17,971 bases of DNA from assembly GCA_964431685.1 (NCBI GenBank), contig CAYSLA010000066.1, positions 1-17,971 on the forward strand, written 5' to 3'. The notes below the pieces were generated by a model. The model had not been told where the DNA came from, did no database searches, and saw nothing but the letters and a program-made list of their open reading frames with translations. Position 1 is the first letter of the stretch; each line of letters opens with the position of its first letter. The stretch is from CAYSLA01 sp964431685. GTDB taxonomy: Bacteria; Armatimonadota; UBA5829. This document shows, piece after piece, positions 1-6,502 of this stretch. The position numbers and the translations under genes are program-made.

Positions 1-25
1 GGGTGGAATTTCTCTGAGTGGGTAG
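1..25 (+). repeat. IS terminal inverted repeat, left
   Basis: Starts GGGTG and ends TGAGTGGGTAG. Its reverse complement pairs with 1411-1435 at 19 of 25 positions. It lies 8 bases outside the transposase stop codon. Confidence 0.8.
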
Positions 26-33
26 ATTACATC

Positions 34-1329
34 TCACGCTGCGCGTGCCGCTTTGTTGATGCGGTCAAATTCGCCGCCAAGTAGGGCGCAGCGTACTGCC
101 AGCACGACGTCTGCCCCGTTCTTTGTCCAGCGCATCCCTGCCTGTTTGAGTCTCTGGCCAACAACTACCTTGCAGGCCGCTTCCACCGGCCCACTGCCAA
201 TCATCATGCCCCTTGCCCTGTATCTTGGATAGTTCATGTGCCTCCGGTGTTTATTGAAGTATCCGAACTCCAGTCGTAGCGCCTCTCGATCCTGTTTATT
301 TCGGGCTTTCCGACGCTTTATGGCTCTTATCAGACTCCCCGGTCCTCTCTCTTTCAGCCTCTTGCAGTGCTCTTTCGCCCACCGCTTCCCCTTAGGATTG
401 CTTTCGCCATACAACACTGACGCAAGACGATATATGTGCTCACAAGCGTGGAAGTAGTCGAGTATCTTGACGCTGTCGGGAAAGTGAATACTGACCTCGT
501 TCCATATCCAATCCGCTCCATCGGCTAATACCACTCGCTCGCGGGCTCTATCGTATCCGGCTTGCATCGCTCTTGCGTACATCCGCCCGCCGAAATCTTC
601 GCTCTTCTCCTGTGCCGCTATGTAGTGGGGATTATCTATCGTGTCTACATATTTGCTTTCGAGTCTTTTCCCTTCGTATATTACAGCCGCCTTGATGTCG
701 TGCCAATCTCCGTCAGTGTGCGCTTTCGCCGCGTCTATGCTGATATATAGCCTGTCGGCAGACGCCTCGGTGACTACTTCTTTCTCAATATCCAACGCCG
801 CAGACATTGCTTTCTTTTCCTCCGCGCGCAGCCGACCCCCAACATCATAGACTATTTCCTCTCCACTGCTCTCCTCTATAAATAATCCCGTCGTTCGTTC
901 CACCAGACTCAAGGCTGCTTTGTATGGCAACGCAGCGCACGTAGAGGCCACTAGCTCATTCACTCGGGGTGTCCAAATCCTGCCGTCCAAACCTTGCCTT
1001 TTGTCCCACGGGATGTAGCCACGCCTGCAGTCACGGCACCGATAATACGCTCTTTCTATCTCTACTTCGCCGTGCAGAGTCTTTATCCAGCGCTTACGGT
1101 ATCCTTTGAACTCAGCAGAACCACCACACTCGCAACTCATGCGAACGCCTTCATAGCTCGACCTGCCACTCATCTTCACCGCTACTTCCCGCATCATCAC
1201 ACCAGCGACTGTTCGCAAGATTCGTTGAATCTCATCTTCGGCTGCTGTGATATCCGTTGATTCAAGTTGACTAAACGCAAAATCTCTTGCGGCTTCAAGA
1301 AGGGAGTTTCGGGGTGCACAAGTAATCAT
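34..1329 (-). CDS. ISKra4 family transposase
   Basis: DDE-type transposase that would cut and join the ends of its own insertion sequence. Numbering from the longest possible start at 1404 (456 aa), a zinc-ribbon-like pair of Cys motifs (CEC near residue 91, CRDC near 123) precedes the catalytic core: Asp224 in ISIDAAK, Asp295 in VVLADGADWIWN, and Glu408 in IGSGPVEAACK. The DGADWIWN and GSGPVEAACK motifs are the family signature. I chose the ATG at 1329 (431 aa, first residues MITCAPRN) because AAAGGAG lies 12 nt upstream. The ATG at 1404 lacks a visible ribosome site and lies only about 6 nt inside the inverted repeat. The longer form cannot be excluded. The frame is uninterrupted. Confidence 0.88.
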   Translation of the reverse strand: MITCAPRNSLLEAARDFAFSQLESTDITAAEDEIQRILRTVAGVMMREVAVKMSGRSSYEGVRMSCECGGSAEFKGYRKRWIKTLHGEVEIERAYYRCRDCRRGYIPWDKRQGLDGRIWTPRVNELVASTCAALPYKAALSLVERTTGLFIEESSGEEIVYDVGGRLRAEEKKAMSAALDIEKEVVTEASADRLYISIDAAKAHTDGDWHDIKAAVIYEGKRLESKYVDTIDNPHYIAAQEKSEDFGGRMYARAMQAGYDRARERVVLADGADWIWNEVSIHFPDSVKILDYFHACEHIYRLASVLYGESNPKGKRWAKEHCKRLKERGPGSLIRAIKRRKARNKQDREALRLEFGYFNKHRRHMNYPRYRARGMMIGSGPVEAACKVVVGQRLKQAGMRWTKNGADVVLAVRCALLGGEFDRINKAARAA

Positions 1330-1410
1330 TCGTTTGGGAGTCTCCTTTAGATGTTCTTGCTTCCTAACAAGAAAATTACCCCTCGGGGTTGGAGACTCCT
1401 CCATACTTCG

Positions 1411-1435
1411 CTACCCACTCAACGCGGTTGCACCC
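1411..1435 (-). repeat. IS terminal inverted repeat, right
   Basis: Read on the minus strand it starts GGGTG and ends TGAGTGGGTAG, matching the left repeat. This is the transposase-proximal (promoter-side) end of the element. Confidence 0.8.
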
Positions 1436-1672
1436 ACTATATTGATGCTGTGCTTAATACCAGTTTTTACAGAAATGGCACACATCGGAACTTGCTGGCC
1501 TGCGCCGGCCCCCCCCGTCTCAGCACCAAGCACTGCACGTCAGATACGGTAAGTGCGCATCACGAGCAATAGTAGAATACCCATTACGTACCCAAACCAC
1601 ACATGACATGATATTGCCCCGAAGCCGGCAGAAGTTTAGTGGCTGAAGTGCGCCAACTCGCGTGCCCCCGCC

Positions 1673-2176
1673 TCAATCCGGCAGGCGCACATCTGTGGCT
1701 GATGTGCGGGAGATGAGGACCCCATCGTGTGTCCAGTGGCGCCAGGCCAGCAATAGCCCGTTATCGGCGTCGATCCACACCTGAAACCATTCGTCTTTCT
1801 TGCTCGGCGGCTTCATCCGCACGGTGCTGCACAGTCTACCAGCTATGCGGTCCTTTCCCTCAAGCAGCAATCTGTATCGGTCTCCGGTGGCGGCTTCTGC
1901 CAGCGCCCGTAGAACCTCGGCCCTGTGCGGCGATTCGTCGGGCAGGGAAGACTCGAGACACTCGAGGAATGTGCCGGTTGAGCAAATCACCGAGAACCGC
2001 TCGTCTGTTCCTCCGCTGGAAGACTCGTAGAGAATGTGAAAGGGGCCCGGCCGCCCGAGCAGCGTGGATTTGACGATTTCCGACGGATCCGTGGCCGGCG
2101 TCCTCGGACACGCCAGGAACCCAATGGCCAGAAACGCTGCCGCAACCACGAGTACCCTGGCCGCGGTGATCAGCAC
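1673..2176 (-). CDS. Small exported protein with MucB/RseB-like domain
   Basis: A 167-residue protein with a hydrophobic N-terminus (residues 5-22) and a possible lipobox at F20-L21-A22-C23, so it is probably exported and perhaps a lipoprotein. The C-terminal half (about 110-165) has the pattern R-x-x-G-R-x-C, followed by W-F-x-V-W-I-D-A-x-x-G-L-L-L and ending in a T-D-V-R strand. This resembles the LolA-like N-terminal domain of MucB/RseB, which binds lipoprotein or lipid signals and restrains sigma-E. The family is inferred from this pattern and is not certain; no RseA or sigma-E gene is visible. It starts with GTG and overlaps the end of the upstream aldo/keto reductase gene by 7 nt, so it is probably translationally coupled and last in the comM operon. 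The ribosome site is weak. Confidence 0.6.
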   Translation of the reverse strand: MLITAARVLVVAAAFLAIGFLACPRTPATDPSEIVKSTLLGRPGPFHILYESSSGGTDERFSVICSTGTFLECLESSLPDESPHRAEVLRALAEAATGDRYRLLLEGKDRIAGRLCSTVRMKPPSKKDEWFQVWIDADNGLLLAWRHWTHDGVLISRTSATDVRLPD

Positions 2177-3261
2177 TGTCCCAGCCTGCGGGCCACATCG
2201 GCCAACTGCTGCACTATTGGCAGTTTGTTAGGACATTTGGGTTCGCACTCCCCGCACTGCGTGCAAGCTGAGGCCCGCGTCTCAGCCGTCATCTGAGCGT
2301 AAGCTTTTACGGCCCAGTCTTCCAGCCCATAAACATCCGCGTAGTTGCGAAGTTGGAAGTTGCCGGGAATGTCTACCCCATGAGGACAGTCCATACAATA
2401 CCGGCATCCGGTGCAGAAAGCGCCTCCAAGCGCGGCGAAATCATCAAGTATCTTCTGAATCGCGAGCCAATCCGCGCCGGCAACCCCGTCGAATGAGTTG
2501 ACCGCCGCTACATTCTCCCGAACCATCTCCACACTGGACATTCCCGAACAAGCGCAGCTTACATCCGGGTTCGCGAGAACGAAGTGCAGCGCTGCCTGAA
2601 CCGTGGTCCGAACGCCGCCCGGAATCAGCTCCTGTATCCGGCGCGAGGGAGTCGCGAGCACGCCTCCTGCGACCGGACACATCGCGACTACACCTACCCC
2701 AAGCTCTCCGGCACGCTTGATCGTGGGCTCATAGGAACGATTGAGAATGGAATACGGGATTGTCAGGCTTTCGAATATGCCGGTCTCAATAACCTTGGTG
2801 AAGTTGTCGGGCGTATCGTGACCGGTGAACCCGATATGACCAATAAGCCCCTCGTCCTGAGCTCTTCTCAGGGCTTCCAACGCGCCGCCTTTCTTTGTCA
2901 GCAGTTCCAGACGGTCCAGACTGAACCAGCCGACCTGGAAGAACTCCAGATAGTCGACTCCCAGTATTTGCATCTGGAGTTCAATCTCAGCCCGGTAACT
3001 GTCGGCGGTCGTATCCGGTGTTACTCCGGCTTTGCCTGAGACAATGAGACCCCTGCTTCGGCCTTTGAGGCCGCCGCCGGTAAGATGCTGGCACCTGCCG
3101 TTTATGTATCCCCTGGTGGTTTCGAAGTAGTTCACTCCGGAGGAAATGGCTTCGTCAACGGTCTGCGCTGCCACGTCCGGCGAGTCCTCCGGAAGCCGCA
3201 TGCATCCCATTGCCAGTTCCGAAACCAGCAAGCCGGTTTTGCCAAGCGGTCGATACCTCAA
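2170..3261 (-). CDS. Aldo/keto reductase with C-terminal 2x[4Fe-4S] domain
   Basis: A 363-residue protein. Residues 1-275 form the aldo/keto reductase TIM barrel (start RYRPLGKTGLLVSELAMGCMRLP). Residues 280-345 form a bacterial ferredoxin-like module with Cys283, 286, 289, 292 and Cys333, 336, 339, 343, each set ending CP, enough for two [4Fe-4S] clusters. The catalytic tetrad is changed. Tyr52 and Lys77 are in place, but the expected Asp is Glu47 (YFETTRGY) and the expected active-site His is Gly111 (FFQVGWFSL instead of the usual LLHW). Classical NADPH-dependent carbonyl reduction is therefore doubtful; an Fe-S redox role is possible. The TTG start is supported by GAGGTG about 5 nt upstream. 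It follows comM after 31 nt in the same direction and overlaps the next gene. Confidence 0.85.
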   Translation of the reverse strand: MRYRPLGKTGLLVSELAMGCMRLPEDSPDVAAQTVDEAISSGVNYFETTRGYINGRCQHLTGGGLKGRSRGLIVSGKAGVTPDTTADSYRAEIELQMQILGVDYLEFFQVGWFSLDRLELLTKKGGALEALRRAQDEGLIGHIGFTGHDTPDNFTKVIETGIFESLTIPYSILNRSYEPTIKRAGELGVGVVAMCPVAGGVLATPSRRIQELIPGGVRTTVQAALHFVLANPDVSCACSGMSSVEMVRENVAAVNSFDGVAGADWLAIQKILDDFAALGGAFCTGCRYCMDCPHGVDIPGNFQLRNYADVYGLEDWAVKAYAQMTAETRASACTQCGECEPKCPNKLPIVQQLADVARRLGQC

Positions 3262-3292
3262 ATCTACACCTCTGGTCGGGTCGCCACGCGGG

Positions 3293-4828
3293 CTATCCCC
3301 AATACTTCCTGTCCAGACTTCTGTACTGAACGGCTTCAGCTATGTGCTGTTCTGCCACCACCGTTGCCTCGTCCATATCGGCGATGGTTCTGGATATCTT
3401 GAGAATGCGGTCATAGGCGCGAGCTGAGAGCTTGAGCCGTTCAATGGCCTGCTTCAACATGCCCTCGGCGCCGGGCGTGAGGACAACGTACTCTCGAAGC
3501 TGCCGAGAGCTCATATGCGCGTTCGAGTACACCGCTGTTCCAATGAAACGTTCGTATTGGATTGCACGGGCCTTGCGTACCCTGTCTCGCATATTCCCGG
3601 AAGACTCCCCAGGCGTCTTACGCAACAACTCATCCTGTTTCAGGCGTGGAACTTCGATGTGTATGTCAATTCTGTCCAAGAGCGGCCCCGAGATGCGCTG
3701 AAGGTACTTCGATATCATATGGGGCGTGCAGGTACACGCCTTGGTGTGGTCGTTGAAATACCCGCACGGACACGGGTTCATTGCCGCAACCAGCATGAAC
3801 CTGGCAGGATAAGTTAGCGAACACTGAGCTCTCGCGATAGTCACCTGGCCATCCTCCAGGGGCTGGCGCATTATCTCAAGCACATCTCTTCTGAACTCTG
3901 GAAACTCGTCGAGAAACAACACTCCGTGGTGGGCCAGACTCACTTCTCCCGGCCTGGGATAGCTGCCGCCGCCGGACAGGCCCGCGTTTGATATGGTATG
4001 ATGCGGCGACCGGAACGAACGTCTTGTTATCAAAGCCTCGCCAGGTCCCAGCAGCCCGCACACGCTGTAGAGCTTGGTGACATCCAGCGCTTCTTCCTTG
4101 TGAAGAGGCGGCATGACGCTGGGAATCCTGCGAGCGAGCATCGTCTTGCCGCTGCCGGGAGGGCCAACCATGAGTATGTTGTGGCCGCCAGCCACCGCGA
4201 CTTCAAGCGCCCTCTTGCAGGCTTCCTGGCCCTTGACATCCGCAAAGTCCACATCGTAGTTGGGTTCTTCCAGGGCCTCAATTTCGGTAAGGTCAAATAT
4301 GGCCGGCAGCATCTGGTCAGGATTGTTGAGCAGATGGACGATCTCCGACAGGTTGGTGATCGGATACACATCAACTTCGTCGACGATGGCTGCTTCTTTG
4401 ACGTTGTGCGATGGCACGATGAGCTTGCGTATGTTCGCCTGCCGGGCTCCGAGAGCTATGGGCAAGACCCCGCTGACTCCTCGAACACTGCCGTCAAGAC
4501 TCAGTTCACCTACCACCACGCAATCTTCAATGAAAGCTGTTTCCACTTGTCCAGTCGCGGCAAGTATGCCGACGGCAATCGGCAAGTCGAACGAAGGGCC
4601 TTCCTTGCGGACATCCGCCGGTGCAAGGTTGATTGTGATGCGGCGGGATGGAAACTCGAGCCCGCAGTTCTTGATGGCTGCCCGGACTCTCTCTCTGGAT
4701 TCCTGGACGGCGGTGTCGGGCAGTCCGACTATGGTGAAAGATGGCAGAGCTGAGGCTATGTCAACCTCGACTTCCACCTGGTACGCATCAATTCCGTTCA
4801 CCGCACTGGAGGTGACGTGAGCTAACAT
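3293..4828 (-). CDS. comM: YifB/ComM family Mg-chelatase-like AAA+ ATPase
   Basis: A cytoplasmic hexameric AAA+ helicase-like protein. The characterised ComM promotes branch migration when long or heterologous DNA is integrated during natural transformation; many non-transformable bacteria also carry it. The 511-residue length is normal. The N-terminal Lon-protease-like ChlI domain (1-175) contains SFTIVGLPDTAVQESRERVR and the KEGPSFDLPIA motif. The AAA+ core has Walker A GPPGSGKT (222-229), Walker B VLFLDE (303-308), MNPCPCG (350-356) with a following CTCTP that may bind zinc, and GPLLDRIDIH (381-390). The C-terminal Mg-chelatase domain includes LSARAYDRILKISRTIAD. A promoter and AAAGG ribosome site lie just upstream. 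It is the first gene of a probable comM, aldo/keto reductase, RseB-like operon. Confidence 0.95.
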   Translation of the reverse strand: MLAHVTSSAVNGIDAYQVEVEVDIASALPSFTIVGLPDTAVQESRERVRAAIKNCGLEFPSRRITINLAPADVRKEGPSFDLPIAVGILAATGQVETAFIEDCVVVGELSLDGSVRGVSGVLPIALGARQANIRKLIVPSHNVKEAAIVDEVDVYPITNLSEIVHLLNNPDQMLPAIFDLTEIEALEEPNYDVDFADVKGQEACKRALEVAVAGGHNILMVGPPGSGKTMLARRIPSVMPPLHKEEALDVTKLYSVCGLLGPGEALITRRSFRSPHHTISNAGLSGGGSYPRPGEVSLAHHGVLFLDEFPEFRRDVLEIMRQPLEDGQVTIARAQCSLTYPARFMLVAAMNPCPCGYFNDHTKACTCTPHMISKYLQRISGPLLDRIDIHIEVPRLKQDELLRKTPGESSGNMRDRVRKARAIQYERFIGTAVYSNAHMSSRQLREYVVLTPGAEGMLKQAIERLKLSARAYDRILKISRTIADMDEATVVAEQHIAEAVQYRSLDRKYWG

Positions 4829-4866
4829 GCAGGCGCCTTTCCGCAGAAATGAGTTGGTTCAACTGC

Positions 4867-4896
4867 ATTATATCTACGTCGTAGAGTGCGCGTCAA
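4867..4896 (-). promoter_or_regulatory. Sigma-70 promoter of the comM operon
   Basis: On the minus strand TTGACG (4896-4891) is followed after 18 nt by a perfect TATAAT (4872-4867). Transcription would start near 4860, giving a leader of about 32 nt that holds the GGAAAGG ribosome site of comM. It lies in the 75-nt gap after the lptD-like stop codon, so comM can be transcribed independently. Confidence 0.75.
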
Positions 4897-4903
4897 CCGG
4901 TCG

Positions 4904-6412
4904 CTAGAGTGCCAGCAGCCGGACCTCAAAGCCAAATCTCTTAAGTCGTCCGTTCCAGGTGAACCTGGTAGCGGTGCAGTCGGTGCGATAACCGTATTGG
5001 GCCTCCCAATCGTGGAGGTGTCTTCTGTCGAGGTCGTAGCCTGCGAGAAAGCCGAATGTGTGTGAGCCACTGTCGAACTGCACGGCCCCCTGGAACTCAC
5101 TCGCGATGTCGACGTCGTCAAACTCGAATGGTGTGAATCCTTTCGAACTGCGTTTGACGTAGCGCCCGGATACAAATGAATTGGCGCCCCAGATGTGACT
5201 CGCGTCGAGGCCGTATGAACCGATTCGAAGCGAGTCTCCGCCGCTGTATCCGGACCAGTTGAGGTAGAATACCGGCTGCACCGAGGTCTTGGGACCGAGG
5301 TCAATCAGATCTACTCCGCCCCCCAGTCCGAAACTGCGGCGGGTTTTAGCCCCCACCTGCCCGTCCTTTTCCCAGATGCGTCCGTAGGATGCTCTGACCT
5401 CCGGGAGTATTTCAAGTCTTCGATCAAGCTCTCTGCCGCTGATGCTCAGTTGCCTGGCAGTATACTTAACTCCCACCTCGGGTCTTCGGTAGACAATCAG
5501 GCCGGCATTCTGCGGGTCTGTCGAACGCTGCTTCAGCGAGAGTACGCCAAAGGCGACCACCCTGGCGAAATCCGGCGGAGTCCGATCCTCAGGCCCACAC
5601 AGACATTCCGCAACCGACTTTGGAATGTCAAGAAGATCAGAAAACATGGACTCGTAGCTCAGCACGCGACCCGGGATTGCTCCCAACTTCTTGTCAACCC
5701 CGTACTGACTGTCCAGAGAACCCTGAATCCCCCGCTTGCTCGTCAGCCTGATATCCGCGATTGCCCGAAAACGATCCGTATCTGCCAGGTCGAAGCTCTG
5801 CGAGAGAGTGATTCCGTCGGCCTTGTCGTATCCTGGCCTGGGAAAAGCCTGTCTTGTTGTTCTGTCAGGGCTGAGCCTTAGTCTGATGCTCGGCAGGTAC
5901 AGTACCCTGCGGCCATGCAAGTACAGAGAGACTCCGACACCTCTTACCTCGCCCGTGCCCATCAGAGTCAGACGTCCAAGCCTGACTTGGTAGTGGGGAG
6001 TGGCGCGCTCACAGGTGGTCGCGGCAACCTCGGTAAACACTGCACTCTGCTTGACCGTGTCCAGTACCACCTTGTCCGCAAGCACCACCCGAGGCCCATT
6101 CGTGAAACGAACCGACCCGGAGGCAGTCACGATATCGCCAACCTGCTCTATCACGTTGGCCTGGATCACGATGGTATCGGCGCCGGCGCCTACCCAGGCA
6201 AAGTATGACGTGGGTTGCTTCGCGGGCGTCTGCCCCGAAGCCAAACTGCAGACCAATACCTCGGGGCACGCGCCCGCGAAGTATGAAGGGACCGCACTTC
6301 GACTTGGCTCAGCATCCAGGTCCGGGGGGCTGAGCGGAGTCGAAACCCCGGAGGCGTACCCGCCGACGCTAAACACTAACCACACGCATACTATCAGCCA
6401 AGACCTTCCCAT
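4904..6412 (-). CDS. LptD/OstA-like outer-membrane beta-barrel protein
   Basis: Probable outer-membrane protein of the LPS-assembly family. Residues 1-21 look like a signal peptide. Residues 80-175 match an OstA_N/LptA-like beta-jellyroll: IQANVIEQVGDIVTASGSVRF, an ADKVVLDT strand, then the LptD-type junction TTCERATPHYQV (Cys134) and VLYLPSIRL, where LptD proteins usually read PVFYLP. Residues 190-502 alternate as expected for an amphipathic beta-barrel and end near DC (478-479) and GFEVRL, as many LptDs do. It is short (502 aa against about 780 in E. coli) and ends in Leu rather than an aromatic residue. Whether it transports LPS or another glycolipid cannot be told. It is divergent from the histidine kinase gene, with no Shine-Dalgarno site upstream. 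Confidence 0.78.
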   Translation of the reverse strand: MGRSWLIVCVWLVFSVGGYASGVSTPLSPPDLDAEPSRSAVPSYFAGACPEVLVCSLASGQTPAKQPTSYFAWVGAGADTIVIQANVIEQVGDIVTASGSVRFTNGPRVVLADKVVLDTVKQSAVFTEVAATTCERATPHYQVRLGRLTLMGTGEVRGVGVSLYLHGRRVLYLPSIRLRLSPDRTTRQAFPRPGYDKADGITLSQSFDLADTDRFRAIADIRLTSKRGIQGSLDSQYGVDKKLGAIPGRVLSYESMFSDLLDIPKSVAECLCGPEDRTPPDFARVVAFGVLSLKQRSTDPQNAGLIVYRRPEVGVKYTARQLSISGRELDRRLEILPEVRASYGRIWEKDGQVGAKTRRSFGLGGGVDLIDLGPKTSVQPVFYLNWSGYSGGDSLRIGSYGLDASHIWGANSFVSGRYVKRSSKGFTPFEFDDVDIASEFQGAVQFDSGSHTFGFLAGYDLDRRHLHDWEAQYGYRTDCTATRFTWNGRLKRFGFEVRLLAL

Positions 6413-6418
6413 TGCGCA

Positions 6419-6448
6419 AATCTAGCACACGCTCCGGCGGATTGTCAA
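6419..6448 (-). promoter_or_regulatory. Promoter of the lptD-like gene, possibly leaderless
   Basis: On the minus strand a perfect TTGACA (6448-6443), an 18-nt spacer, then TAGATT (6424-6419), which fits TAnnnT. The -10 box ends only 6 nt before the ATG (6412-6410), so transcription should start at or next to the start codon. No purine-rich ribosome site occurs in the 20 nt before the ATG, which agrees with a leaderless mRNA. Confidence 0.55.
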
Positions 6449-6455
6449 TGTATAT

Positions 6456-6484
6456 TGCGGTCTACTCGGCGGGTCTGCTATACT
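6456..6484 (+). promoter_or_regulatory. Promoter of the histidine kinase gene
   Basis: TTGCGG (6456-6461), a 17-nt spacer and TATACT (6479-6484, 5 of 6 to consensus). Transcription would start near 6491, at the edge of the GGTGA ribosome site. The pair sits back to back with the lptD-like promoter in a 90-nt divergent intergenic region. Confidence 0.5.
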
Positions 6485-6502
6485 TCTATAGGTGACAATG
6501 AA

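Larger units (their letters stand above)
1..1435 (-). mobile_element. Complete insertion sequence, ISKra4-type
   Basis: The element is bounded by imperfect terminal inverted repeats of 25 bp (1-25 and 1411-1435, 19 of 25 positions identical, including an unbroken 11-base block TGAGTGGGTAG). It encloses one transposase gene that fills nearly the whole length on the minus strand. About 1.4 kb with a single DDE transposase agrees with the ISKra4 family. The left end coincides with base 1, so the left target-site duplication cannot be seen. On the right, the flank begins ACTATATTG. The open reading frame is intact, so the copy could be active. Confidence 0.85.

Noticed and set aside
1436..1672. 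Possible gene remnant or RNA in the gap beside the IS
   Set aside because: It holds an eight-C run and a 14-codon hydrophobic minus-strand frame, but no ribosome site, stable structure or family motif.
3998..4753. 251-codon plus-strand frame inside comM
   Set aside because: Lies fully opposite conserved ComM domains including Walker A; composition-driven shadow.
6455..6502. Upstream extension of the kinase from a TTG
   Set aside because: It would contain the promoter -10 box and has no ribosome site; the ATG at 6503 has GGTGA at proper spacing.
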